Source: Asterella californica (Eukaryota > Streptophyta > Marchantiopsida > Marchantiales > Aytoniaceae). From it: 64,000 nucleotides of DNA. This document shows, in pieces, positions 23,262-34,252 of this stretch. The stretch spans positions 4,154,001 through 4,218,000 of the forward strand of contig JAYKYS010000002.1 in assembly GCA_036924285.1 (NCBI GenBank). The letters run 5' to 3'. Within the stretch, counting starts at the first letter, position 1. Each line of letters starts with the position of its first letter. Below the pieces are notes generated by a model. That model was not told the origin of the DNA, searched no databases, and worked only from the letters and a program-made list of their open reading frames with translations. The translations under genes and the position numbers were made by a program.

Positions 23262-23824
23262 ATGAGAAGTCTGCGGATCAAAGAGAAAAGCATACCGACC
23301 AAAGAGAACCTAGAAGACCAAGGAGACGATCTCAACATCGATTACGATGTCGATCATAACGAACTCATCGCACAAGCACAAACGAGAAGTGCGCAAGAGA
23401 GTGCTTTGGTTACAGGCTTAGTTAATCGTCTTGTTCAAGGTGTAACTCATCAACTTGATGAACAAGCTACGAGACAAGCTACACACCAACCAGAAGAAGT
23501 TCCCCAAAAAGACAATTTGACCGTCACGGATATGGACGTAGGTGATGAACATGTCGAACCAGATAATATTGATCGTGGTCGCATGGATTGACAAACTGGA
23601 TAGAAAAGTTTTTGGTCATTGATGCTGATATAGTAGAAGTAACTACGTGGAGGACCAAAGGACTCCGACAAGATAGAGACGGACGTATTACTTCTGAAGG
23701 AGATGAAATTGATAACAAAGGACAAGGAAAGTCACTTGATCAAGATGAAAGTTTTGATCATCATGACGTAGGAGATGGGGACTACCAAGATGAAGGTGAA
23801 GATAATGACATTTCAGGAATTTGA
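23262..23824 (+). CDS. Unrecognised acidic ORFs
   Basis: Two adjacent plus frames (23262-23591 and 23588-23824) encode very acidic, Asp/Gln/Glu-rich peptides (ENLEDQGDDLNIDYDVDHNE; later SFDHHDVGDGDYQDEGEDN). The 4-nt overlap and similar composition suggest one protein split by a frameshift. A further frame (23858-24136) reads MTRQEYNEAQKEYIQRSQLL. I recognise no family. Acidic low-complexity tails occur in plant transposon proteins, but this is only a guess. Confidence 0.2.
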
Positions 23825-24136
23825 AAATCAGATCGCATAGAGTACATCATCCAAAGAATGACCAGACAAGAGTATAATGAGGCTCAAAAAGAATATATTC
23901 AGAGGTCTCAACTCTTAGAAAATGATGAACAAGAACGGTATCATAGATTTGTGTCTATTCAAAAAACACTAATGCTTGATACTCCATCTTATTCTGATAC
24001 GCATTCATGTACTTGTAGTCTTAGAGAGGTCGGATGTACAATTCATAATCTCGTCAAAGATATTACACAAATATTTATTTCATCTTTAATAATGTATTAT
24101 TTTGCTTTCGATCTTTTCTCTTCTAGTTTTATTTGA

Positions 24137-26370
24137 CTTGATTATAAAACTTGATTATTCATGCATTGTGTTGTGTTTATATTTGACATTAGTATTGAAT
24201 GTATTATGTAGAGTAAGAAGGTGAATTTATCTCTACTCATATTCCTATGGAGTTAGAACGCTGTAAGAAATTGTTGATCTTTGATTTGGAGGGCTCTCTC
24301 CTCTCTTGGTGAGAACAAACTCCATTTCCTATCATCAACAGAAGAGATAAAGAGATATGCGAAGGTCGGATTATAGTAACTCCTCGACCATACTTATGAC
24401 AATTTTTGATGTCTATATGCGACATCGCAGTGTAGAGTTCATCACGAAGATACTTGATGAATGAGATACTTCAAGCTGTATTTCCTTCTGCTCTATGATC
24501 TCAGCTCAAGTTCATATGGACTATACTAGCACCGATGTCGAATAACGTGTTTTTTGTCTAAGAATACACTAGGTATACGGCTGTGTAGAGGTATGTGGTT
24601 TGAACAAGTTGGCTCTAAACCTTGATCTTTCAACCCAAGTGTTCTCTATCTACTCTTCTAGCACAAGTGACCTAGTACAAGTGACCTTGTACCCTTCGGC
24701 TCAAAGTTAAAGTTTGCTACGATCCAAAAATACGTATAAATTGTAAAAATTTGTGTTACAAATAGATCCTTTTGTACTCTATCTGAAATACTCAGCTCTA
24801 TACTATCTATCTGAAAATAACTCTATATCAATAGAAGCATGACTTAATTGCTTTCCAGTGACACAAGCTACCGATCAATTTGACCGTCACAACTCTATCT
24901 GAAAGTAGTTACTGTACGCGTCTTTTCATTCGCAACCCCCCAACGGGGATAAGGCGTCACCTTTCCCGTTGTAGAGTGACTACTCCATACAGCTGTAGCT
25001 TCCTGAAGGTGTTCTCTCCGGGACTCCAGTATAACTTCGGTGCTAAAGTCTTGACCGACTTTGACCGCAGTAAGGTATACCACCGTAGTAGCAGTCTAGC
25101 AGAGGGTTTATCCACAGGTCACGGGCCAACTTTGACTGCGTACATATTGAACGCGACCTTGAAACCACGTAGCCAGCCTTCAGGAAAGCCGACTGCTGTA
25201 ACGATCTGCACGAGGAACACAAGGACAAACTTGACGAGGAGACGCTCGAATTTGAAAACTCCAAAATCAGGGAGTGGGATGGGGGACTTTCGCTTTGATG
25301 TTGGGAGAAAGATAGTTGGCTACGAGAGCATGCTATCATCAAAGCCGTGATCATCGTGATCTTCTGCACCGCAAAGAAAGAGAGAAGCAAGTAAAATGGA
25401 TGAAAAGGACGGGAGGATATACCGGATCAGTTCCAAAGTTGAGATGTCTAAAATACCTAGTCCCTTTTGACGAATCTGAAAGGCCAAGTGGAGTTCACAC
25501 GAGCGGACAGTAAAAGGCTACATGATCTTTAACGAACGGTGACCGAGTTGACGGAAACAAGGATTTCTCTTTGAAGTGCACAAGACATCCTTCCCCTGAG
25601 ACCAGATTTCAGCCAGACATGCCAGGAGGAAATGAGAAGGAACAGAAGAAGAACTTCCAAGTAATGGTAAACATGGCCTAAACACAACAACAAAACTGAG
25701 AACATCTCAGACTTGAGATTCGCTTGGCCTTTAGATTGGGTGACTCGTTCTGCATTTGTATGTGGATAATGCGAGAGGCTGTTGACAGGCTGGATCTCTG
25801 ACGTTAGAGATCCTTGCTTTTGACCTTCCTCACTCTCTGCGGTTTCCTGAATGCGTTTCCGGTCCGTCCTTTCCTTCCTCCTTGACTTGGATAATCGTCG
25901 ATGGTAATTCCTACGGGTCAAGTAACTCGAGTAATTTGAAGGGGACCATCAGCGCGACCAGCAACGCTTACATCAGCTGGAAGTGGGAGGGGAAGAGAGC
26001 TAGAAATCGGTCAACTAGTGGCTCAGGATCCACGTCGGCAGCACTTGTCTAGTCAAGTGCATGGCACTAAAATAAGGAACGAACGTCTGCCATTGCCCAC
26101 AGAGAAGACAAAGAAGCGTAGATTTTAGTTCCTAATTTGCATTCCAGTTGATTCGACGAACATTTGGGGAATCTGAAGGAGAGGCTCTGGTTTCAAGTTG
26201 GGATGTAGACTTGCAAGAGAAGGGGCAAAGCTTGCTTGATTTCGAGAGACGGTTGAGGGTCCGGGACAAAACCCTTCCATTTCATTGTACCAGTTCGCAT
26301 ATTGCTGCAGGTCGACGCACGGCAGAGGTGGGGACTGTTTGACAGATTCGGGATTTCGAGGATTTGGGCA
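24137..26370. other. Intergenic region upstream of the pyrophosphatase gene
   Basis: AT-rich up to about 24.9 kb, then near-average composition. A plus ORF at 24880-25350 and a minus ORF at 25043-25390 overlap on opposite strands and have no domain. They may be chance, or a spliced exon I cannot place. Another minus ORF at 25529-25921 ends in a charged Lys/Arg/Glu stretch. No clear TATA box is seen close to the ATG at 26371, as is common for plant housekeeping plastid genes. Confidence 0.4.
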
Positions 26371-28592
26371 ATGGCCACAGCCGTGAGAGCAGTGGTGTGC
26401 AATCTCGCGGCCCCCCGAGCCTTGTGCTCTTCCTCCTCCTCTTCCATTGTAAAGGTGGTTTCTTCTGCACAAGTTGGTGCCTCTCCCTTCGTAGGTGGTT
26501 TGCAAGGGAAAATTTTCACCCAATTCGGGGGCAAGCAGACAGCTGTTGTTCTTCAGAAACGCAGCATCCATTGCTTGCGAGCGCTGCACCAAGGAGAGTA
26601 CTCCACTAAGGAGGATGGAAAACCAGAGACGCTTGAGTACCGTGTATTTTTCGCCGACAAGGATGACAAGACGGTACATCATCTTCTTTTCTCTTTTCTC
26701 CTAGTTTTTTTCTTATAAATGATTGCTTTTCCTCAGTTCGCTTCCAGATTGCGCACGATGTTCTTATCATGCCTTTTCCCGAACAGGTCTCGCCGTGGCA
26801 TGATATCCCGTTGAAGGCTGGAGATGGTCTTTACCACTTCGTTGTGGAGATACCCAAGGGAACCAGTGCTAAGATGGAAGTGGCAACGGATGAGCCCAAT
26901 ACTCCGATCAAGCAAGATACGAAAAAGGGAAAGCTTAGATTTTATCCGTATGTCTTCTTATACTTCGGATTCTACTCTGTTCAGGCGATATTTACGTATC
27001 CAGATGGATTAGTGTCCTTATCAAGATAGTTTATCTGCCGAGTAGGTAATACTGGGAGAGGTGCTTTTTCTTGAGGAGAGTTCGAGTGTGTTGATTGTGG
27101 TTCCATACACTCATATGGTCATACACGCATGTCCTCGCCAAGGCGCCGTTCATTGGGACTTAGTCTGCAGTATGCTTTGGCAAACCCTCCTCCAGTTTTT
27201 CTAGATTCTGGAAAGTGTTCGGCTCCATGCTTTCGCGAGGACTTCTTGGAGTAGTTCTCGTAGTCAAATGTGGGAGAACTCCATCACGGAGAGCAAGGAC
27301 ATGTACTTTACAATGGACATTGTGTACGAGGTGAAAGTATGATTTATCTGTTTCTCCGTTGACAGATATGCCATCAACTGGAATTACGGTCTTCTACCAC
27401 AAACGTGGGAAGATCCCACACACGCCAACCCGGAAATAGAGGGTTGTCTTGGAGACAATGATCCAGGTACCTTGAAGTTATCTTGACTGCGTATCGAATC
27501 GGTGTCTACGGGAATGAATTCCCTTTTCTTCCAGTTTGATATTTCATCGGGTTGGGATTACAAGAAGAGGAACTATGCCTATCCTTCAGTTTCGCCATGC
27601 GAACGTGAAGAGTTTTTTAGATCGGCGGTAGTGCAGCAACCTTAGTGTCTTGCCATTGAAATCAGGACGCAACAGAGATTTGTTATAGAGACCTCTTGGT
27701 GAGGCCTACGTCTTTAGCTCTGTATTGTACACAGTAATATTCAAATGTTGATTCATCTCGCCCTTGATCATGGCAGTGGATGTTGTGGAGATCGGTGAGA
27801 GGAAGGCTGCGGTTGGAGAGGTGTTGAAGGTGAAGCCGTTGGCGGTTTTGGCTATGATTGACGAGGGTGAGCTTGACTGGAAAGTCGTGGCCATCTCGGT
27901 GAATGATCCCAAGGCTCCCCTTGTTAACACGATGGAAGATGTTGAGAAGCACTTCCCGGTAGGTTCCCCAAGTCCTCCCGAGCTGGGATGGTAAAGCTGT
28001 ATTGATCACGCCAAGTAAAAGTCTTGTTTCCTTTCTGTAGACGCCAAACTGTAAGTTGACAAAGTGCGAGTGCGTGATGTGTGAATAGGGTACCTTGACT
28101 GCTATCCGAGACTGGTTTAGAGATTACAAGGTCCCTGATGGAAAGCCAGCGAACAAATTTGGTCTCGACAACAAGCCTGCAGATCAGGTAACCTCCTGTA
28201 TTCCGTGTGCAGTCTCACAACTGGCAGTGAGTTGTTCAGTTTGTATGGGCCTTCCATATACAGTTGGTTTTAGCCTGTTTCAGCTTTTGCTCCACTTTGC
28301 CAATCAGAATCGGAGCATGAATACTTGTCCTAATGCTCGAAATATAAATAGCTACGCATTTGACATCTGTCTAGAAGAGACACCTGCGAGGGCTTCTTCT
28401 TTTTCCTCACGTTTAGAACCTACGTTGGTTTTCATTTTGAAGGTGGGAAAAGATCGAGATATTTGGAAAATAATATGCCTGCCTTGCTTTTGCTACCAGG
28501 AGTATGCATTGAAGGTGATCGAGGAGACCAACAATGCCTGGGCCAATTTGGTGAAAAGGTCTGTACCTGCGGGAGAGCTGTCGTTGGTCTAA
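26371..28592 (+). CDS. PPA6: Soluble inorganic pyrophosphatase, chloroplast type (6 exons)
   Basis: Hydrolyses PPi to two phosphates in the plastid stroma, pulling biosynthetic reactions forward. Exons by reading frame and GT-AG borders: 26371-26673, 26787-26947, 27366-27466, 27777-27958, 28089-28187, 28500-28592 (939 nt, 312 residues plus stop). The start gives [20 protein letters not shown], a Ser/Ala-rich transit peptide of about 70 residues. Then come [13 protein letters not shown], the core [44 protein letters not shown], the family signature DNDPVDVVEIG (residues 185-195), [15 protein letters not shown], and [17 protein letters not shown]. It ends PAGELSLV. All exons join in frame without any stop, and the order matches eukaryotic family I pyrophosphatases with a plastid extension. 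Single gene in an island between repeats. Confidence 0.95.
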
Positions 28593-29509
28593 AGTGGGAG
28601 AAAGTTTTGGTCCTAAAAGCCGTTTGAGTTCCATAGGTTTGGCGGGTTGTTGTCCAGTTCCTTTTAGGCAAACACTCACACGCTATTTCTGTCAGAAGTG
28701 TGTGAGTTGCATATTTCTGACAGATGAAAAACACATTTCTGGTAGATTTCAGCAGACGAGAGTTTACGTCTGTCTTTTATAGATGTTAAACAGTCCCAAA
28801 ATAGGTCCAAATTTTTGGATCCTCAAGCTAGCTGTAGCAGAGGATTTAGGTGGCATGTACAAATGTCACGGAGAGTTGTCGGAGCTCTTGTTTCCGTGTC
28901 TAATATCAAAGAGGCTATTTTACTTATGGAACGAATCTCAGCTCCTGGTTAAGATGGCTCGTTGAGGATGTTAATGGTGGCTTCGGATCTCTCGAGTGGA
29001 ATTTTCCCACCATCGAGTGTTGTGAAATTCTGCTTCTCTGCATTACTGGCGCGTGGATATCTCTCAGGACACCCACGTTCCAGACTTGGAACTTGTGCAT
29101 CCTTATGAGATATGAGATTCCATCTCCCAATCTGCAAGAGCTAGAGAATAATTGCATCACTGACGCTCTTACGCTGTGTCAGATGTGGGAAGTTGAGGTC
29201 GGTTCTTGCGAATGTTGGCAGATTGCTGGACTGAAGCGGAGCGCGGGAATGGTGTGCACTCAGGACACGCCCGAGTGTAAGCTGGCGGAGGTGATCTTGG
29301 TCAAAATTTGAGCACAGACCTATGGATGGACATTAGTTTTGACAGTGGCTTCGGATTTCGTTGAGTGGAGTCTTGACACTCTGCCGTGTTTCCTGTGACC
29401 ACTGGCCTGCTGAACTAAGTGGAAAAATAAACAAAGAAAATGTAAGAGGGGCAGAATGCGAGAAGAAATTCCTAATAGTCCAGTGGGACGACGAGCTCAA
29501 TATTCGATT
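28593..29509. other. Spacer between the pyrophosphatase and PsbP-like genes
   Basis: Holds the 3' UTR of the pyrophosphatase and the promoter region of the next gene. An approximate hairpin, ACGCTATTTCTGTCAGAAGT with nearby TTTCTGACAGATG, lies at 28681-28727. No additional gene is seen; the small ORFs on both strands lack motifs. Confidence 0.4.
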
Positions 29510-31089
29510 ATGAAGAGTTTTATGTCTCTATCCGCATGGAGCTCCCAGTTGACACTTCGCTATTCCCAAAGAATGTACAGGTGTGAAGTGGGTTCAGCGT
29601 CGGAAGAAGCTGGTGACGGTTCCTTAAACATTGAGGTCGTTTTCTTGCAGGTCTTCTCCGAGCCTTCCCGTCATGGATAGGAGGGAGCTTATGAGAAATG
29701 CCTTTTCTGCGCTCATGTCTTCCATAGCCTTTCCTGCATTAGCTGCCTCTGGAATGGTACGTTTTGGGAAAGTATTTGCTGTATAGTGTGTTAGCTTTTC
29801 CTAGTGGTATGTTCCGTGGTCTGATCGTGAAATTGAGAGAGGTTTGTCCTGTTCGACAAAGTGCACACGCGGTACTTGGAAACGAAGGTCATGAGATTTA
29901 TCGGAAACGTATGGATCCTTCCGAGTAGACTGGAGGCCGGTTCTCTCTGTAGTTCCCGCTGTTTACAGTTTTAACAATATTGAGTGGAACCAAGTTTATG
30001 GCCCACAAAATTACTTTCATGCCTTTTATACATGCTGAGCTTAGTGTCCGTACAGGTGCTGAAGGTGACCTCATGCTTTACGAGGATGAAACCGACAAGT
30101 ATTCGCTCCTTGCTCCTGAAGGTTAATTTTTGAGCTTCCTGCATATCATTCTTCATTTCTTCGGCTTCGGGGTATAGTTCCAATGTTATATTTCGGAAAT
30201 TTCTTCATGTCTCGCAATGTTCATTCATGTCTCAGCTTCTTGGCCGATGTGTCATGTCAGTTCCATGAACACGTTTTACTTTGCAGAGTGGGTGAAAGGA
30301 GAGGGTAACAGCAAGGAAAAGAGCAAAACACCCAAAGGAAGGTTACCGCTTTCTATCCAGAGGATGACAGTTCAGCCAACGGTATGTTAATCACTGGGAC
30401 AATATCCGCTTGTTTCGTTCGGTTATGCTTTGCGTTTCGTTCCGATGTGACTTTTACTCATACTTTCTACATCGTTCTAAAAGTGTGTCTCAGTGTGATT
30501 GCTTGGGAGGCATCTTCTAAGCAAGTTATTCTTATTGTCTTCTTCGTGCGAGTCGGAGCTTTTTCTTGAAGATTTCCGTTTGAATGCTGTGTTTTCTCAT
30601 GAGAGTGCAGTGAAAATCGTCATCACCGGGCTTGCAGCAGACTATACAAGCTTGGGCTCTTTTGGAACTACTGACATGTTTGCTGAGAGTCTGGTAAGGG
30701 TAGTCATGGCTTTGCCGCTTTGTTATTTCAGCACATCCAGATAGGTCAGCTGAGTCCATGCTACCTGGTCTCGTTACAGCAAGCAGTATCCATTTAGTGC
30801 ATTTTCTTATGTGTTACAGGTCAACAATCTCGACAGGGCGTGGCAAAAGCCTCCCGGTCAAAAAGCTAGGTTGATTGACGACTTTACCAAGAATGGTTTT
30901 TTTATTTCCTCGTCTCTTGGCTGTGGAATCCGTATGTGTTTCTTAGGTGGTTATGTTTTGGTTATGTCAAGTGACTATTTACGTCCTGCTTTTCGATGCA
31001 GTATGTATTTACATGTCATGTTCGCTAGGCAACTTGTCGCAAACCTTGGTGCCAGTTGCTTGATATTCGAACACCAGTGTCACAGTTGA
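29510..31089 (+). pseudogene. PsbP-domain thylakoid-lumen protein, probably broken
   Basis: Exons inferred: 29510-29580 (MKSFMSLSAWSSQL...), 29651-29756, about 30040-30121, 30287-30381, 30611-30693 and 30820-about 30900. Exon 2 gives MDRRELMRNAFSALMSSIAF then PALAASGM, a twin-arginine lumen-targeting signal with an AxA-like cleavage site. Later exons give LMLYEDETDKYSLLAPE, EWVKGEG, VTAFYPEDDSSAN, KIVITGLAADYTSLGSFGTT and VNNLDRAWQKPPGQKARLID, the PsbP-family core. Two problems: in exon 4 EWVKGEG and VTAFYPED lie in different frames with no fitting splice site, and the usual C-terminal part (after DDFTKNG) is not recognisable. It is therefore a pseudogene, or I have misplaced borders. Intact relatives act in photosystem assembly in the lumen. 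Confidence 0.6.
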
Positions 31090-31229
31090 ACTCTTACGCT
31101 CAGCATTGTCCATGAGCTTTAGTCAACGTACGTGGATTAACTGACCATCTAGCTCCAGATGCGTAGGTCAGCGAAGTAAAATAAAATACAATTTGTGAAT
31201 CATTCTAGAATTCAAAACGGCAACAAGAA

Positions 31230-31480
31230 GCATTACCGGTTTATAAGTTAGAAGCATTACCTGTTTACAAGGCAGAGAAACTGATAAACAAAGTGCGTTA
31301 GATTCTTAGAAGTATAAGAAGCCGGAGAGTACGAATGAACAATCCATTTGCATTTTGATTTGGCTTTTCCCAAACCTTTCCAGTTTGCAAGGGAGAGAAT
31401 TCGTAAATAAAGTACGTTGATTGTTACGTCGTGAAGTAAATGAATGAAGCCCGAGAGTACCAATTAACAATCCGGATTCA
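31230..31480. repeat. Direct repeat of about 85-90 bp, spacing about 120 bp
   Basis: TTTACAAGGCAGAGAA ... GAGAGTACGAATGAACAATC (31264-31344) is repeated, diverged, as TTTGCAAGGGAGAGAA ... GAGAGTACCAATTAACAATC (31384-31473). It lies between the PsbP-like gene and the HUH gene and could be the edge of the mobile element carrying the latter. Confidence 0.6.
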
Positions 31481-31900
31481 GACATCGTTGCATTATAGTC
31501 AGTCTCAGAGTTCGCTGCCTGGATTTGGGCCCCGTAATTATTTTTCGCGCTGTATTTCCTGAAGAAGCTAGGGTAGCCGCGGTTTTTCTTCCCATCTTTC
31601 AGAATTTCGGCTGGTGGGGGGGTGTTTACTGCAGGTATTACGACGGACGTTCTCGTCTTTTTTCTCAAGAAGAAGGGGAACGTTTGCCCCGGAAACTTTA
31701 TTTATTTAAAACCTTGTACATATAGTTTCGAAAACCGTTTCAAAACCGCAGAGAGAGCTGTCGCTTCCGTTTGTTTGCTGCTGTGCAGACTGGACTGCAC
31801 TACAGTAAGAACGAATAACTGTAAAGGTACTATGTGCCTAAAACACTACACTGCCTATGTACATAAAACACTGCACTGCCTATGTAGATAAAAGATGTCA

Positions 31901-33474
31901 CTAGACTGGTAAGCCCCTTTCATGCCCAGTGCCGCGGAGCATGGCCTCAACCAACGGAATGTAGTCGGAGAAGGTGTCCGCCTCTGTGAAAACGGTACTC
32001 TTTCTCTGCAGTCGGCTATCGAGGTCTGTCTTGTCCATCTGCCGCTCTTCTTCTGCGAGTGGCTGCTCGTCCGGCTGCCGTTCTTTTGCTGTGACTGGCA
32101 GCACTCCATCGCCTGCTGGACGATCACTGTAATACCTGCGCAAGCAATGCGCACAACGAGCAGTATCCTTATAGAAAAATATTCGGTCGATGTCCTCTGC
32201 GCTTACCTCATGAGGCCTGATGTACGAGTTCCAGAGCGAATCGGAGCGACACTTCTGTATTCCTGCTTGTGTAAGCCACCGGGGTGATGCGCTATACTTC
32301 CCAGATGCCAGCATACCCTTCAAACACCGAGCAAAAGTGGTCGACAAGGGAGTAGGGGACTTGTATCTATTATACTGCAGAGCGCGAGGAAGGATATTCA
32401 AGTATGTCAACTCCACGCGGTTTTTGGTGTCAGCTGCCCCCATAAGCATAAACAACTCCTTACCATCCTCAATCATCGTCTCGGAGATGTTCTTCATTGT
32501 AGCATAGTGATGTTGAAGGTTCTGATCCTTCAGACAGTATCCTACCATCCCAACGAAGGTATGAATACCTTTGTTAGATAAGCGCTTCACGCAAATCTCT
32601 GCTCCTACGGGCTTATCTCTGTCCCAGCCCAAAGCTTGACTGATACGCTTCTTCACCTGCAGGCAGGACTTCCCGTATATGCAAATGACACCCTGAAAGT
32701 GGAGATGGAGAAGTGACCCACCTCTCTCAACTGAAAAAATACCAGAAACGCATTGCTGCTTCAGAAAGTTCGAGATAAGAGGGAAGTAAGTAGTATCGAG
32801 GTCGGCTCCAGTAGTGCAGATGGTTACCGACACCTCTAGGCTGGGACGCCTAGCTCTGGCTTCGCGCCGGAGAGACATTCCCTCACTCAAGAGAAGTGAC
32901 GGCAAAGCACTAAGCTGTTCTCAAGGTCAACTTGAGTACAAATGCAAGGATGAGCACAAAAACGATACACTGCGTGCACAGTGGACCTCAACGAACCGTC
33001 AGCGCGGGTGAAATAAGCGGGGTACGAAAACATTCGATATCGCCTGTCCTGCAAGTAGAGATAGAAATTATCCACCGAGTACGAGAAAAAACGGAACGGA
33101 CCAGCCAGCCATCGCAAGGGAAAGGGGTGCAACTCACAGGGATGGCAGGTTTTACCTATCTTCACATAATCGAATTTAATTAAAAACTCAGGTGGATGCT
33201 CTGAGAACCCTAGCTGCAAGTAAATGTAACTGCGGTACCGTTGTAGCTGTCGATCGTCAAATGATATCATAGGCGGACTGAGGTACAGAGGCAAGAAACG
33301 GGGGATATCACCAGTAACGTCCAAGAACTCGAAGTCAGAACCAGTTTCCGCTGTCGACACCACAGCAGTAAGATCTTCTACGTCACTGCCCACGGGCTCA
33401 ACTTCCACCGCAATGTCACTCTGCGTCTCCTCGACCTCGAGGCTATCGTTACAGGCCCCGCTCAAGTCTGACAT
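31901..33474 (-). pseudogene. HUH endonuclease (Rep-like), replitron candidate, one frameshift
   Basis: A predicted single-strand DNA nicking-joining enzyme. Frame one (ATG at 33474-33472, to 32887) has an acidic N-terminus then a Cys/His-rich region (TCHPCELHPFPLRW ... YRFCAHPCICTQ), perhaps zinc-binding. Frame two (32905-31901) holds the nuclease: SLEVSVTICTTG (Rep motif I-like), LLHLHFQGVI (HUH metal motif, H67 and H69 of this frame) and MVGYCLKDQ (YxxK motif III, Tyr123 and Lys126), with a CAHC pair near the C-terminus. The frames overlap by 19 nt; reading suggests one ancestral protein of about 525 residues with a 1-nt shift. There is no superfamily 3 or Helitron helicase and only one catalytic-type Tyr. 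That differs from geminivirus Rep and Helitron and fits replitrons. Neighbours are repeats, not genes. Confidence 0.65.
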
Positions 33475-34200
33475 TGCACATTGCAAAACATCCACATTGC
33501 CCTCAAAGGCACACGAGCAGAAAGACACAAATGAAAAGAGAAATCGCAGCTCTTACGCTGCTCACAGAGCACCTCATCGCCGACACCTACACGTCCACCG
33601 TCCTGCACATGCAACACCTAAGCCAACAGCCTCGTCCAACAGCCTCGCCCACGCTGCACACCTACACAAAAGGATAAACTTCGGGCGGACGACCAACCGG
33701 CTTCCAGAACAAGAACTTACCACCCTGCGACCGGAGCATGTTTGCCAACAACAAAACGAAAAAGCAAAGCCTCGGAAATCAAACGAAATGAAGCTAAGCA
33801 AACTCGAGCATAGGCCGCGCCCCTACAAGCCACCGACGAAGAAACCACGAGCAAAGCAGACAAACGACAGACCGAGGTGACAACACCCCCGCATAGGCCA
33901 CACCCCTACAACCGAGCGACGAAAAGACCACGAGCGAAGCGAAGAAACTAAGTGAAATGAAAGACGCGGCCACCACGACGAGCCCGCACAACGCCGCTGC
34001 ACCAAGCTGACCCCGCCTAATGCCGCTCCGGCTAAACAACCTGCAGCCAAAAGATTAAACCCCGAGCCGCCCAAAACTGAAAACTCGACCTAACGCCCAC
34101 ACAGCCGCCCCGCACGCCAATAGCGAAAATCCACGCCACCGCCGCTTGTCGTTTTCCACCTCCCGCACAAAACCTCGGTTTCGACGCTTATTCATTTTAC
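33475..34200. other. GC-rich upstream region of the HUH gene, with a direct repeat
   Basis: GCATAGGCCGCGCCCCTACA ... ACCACGAGCAAAGC (33810-33865) is repeated as GCATAGGCCACACCCCTACA ... ACCACGAGCGAAGC (33892-33943), 82 bp apart. Open frames on both strands (33413-33880 plus; 33574-34074 minus) reflect base composition. Clearly richer in GC than the flanks, so it may belong with the HUH gene to one mobile unit. Confidence 0.5.
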
Positions 34201-34225
34201 TTTTTCCAAACCCTTCCAAGAAGTG

Positions 34226-34252
34226 TCCAGTAATTTTTCACTGAAAATAGTC
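34226..34252. repeat. Short perfect hairpin 5' of the HUH unit
   Basis: TTTCACTG and CAGTGAAA form 8-bp arms around AAAATAGTC. It lies at the transition from GC-rich to AT-rich DNA, so it could be the element end. HUH transposons often have a terminal or subterminal hairpin. Confidence 0.4.

Noticed and set aside
26125..26682. 185-codon minus ORF as a gene
   Set aside because: It lies antisense to exon 1 of the pyrophosphatase and shows no domain; shadow frame.
32660..32692. GKS in the HUH protein (GVICIYGKS) as a Walker A helicase motif
   Set aside because: Spacing is G-x5-GKS instead of G-x4-GK(S/T). It sits directly after the HUH strand, where Reps have no ATPase, and there is no Walker B or further helicase sequence.
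31901..33474. Integrated geminivirus or other viral Rep
   Set aside because: No superfamily 3 helicase domain, no coat protein or intergenic stem-loop with a TAATATTAC-like nonanucleotide nearby, and a long non-viral N-terminal Cys/His part.
33413..34074. ORFs upstream of the HUH gene (155 codons plus, about 80 minus)
   Set aside because: Mutually overlapping frames in GC-rich repeat DNA with no motifs; the real HUH gene start covers part of the same bases.
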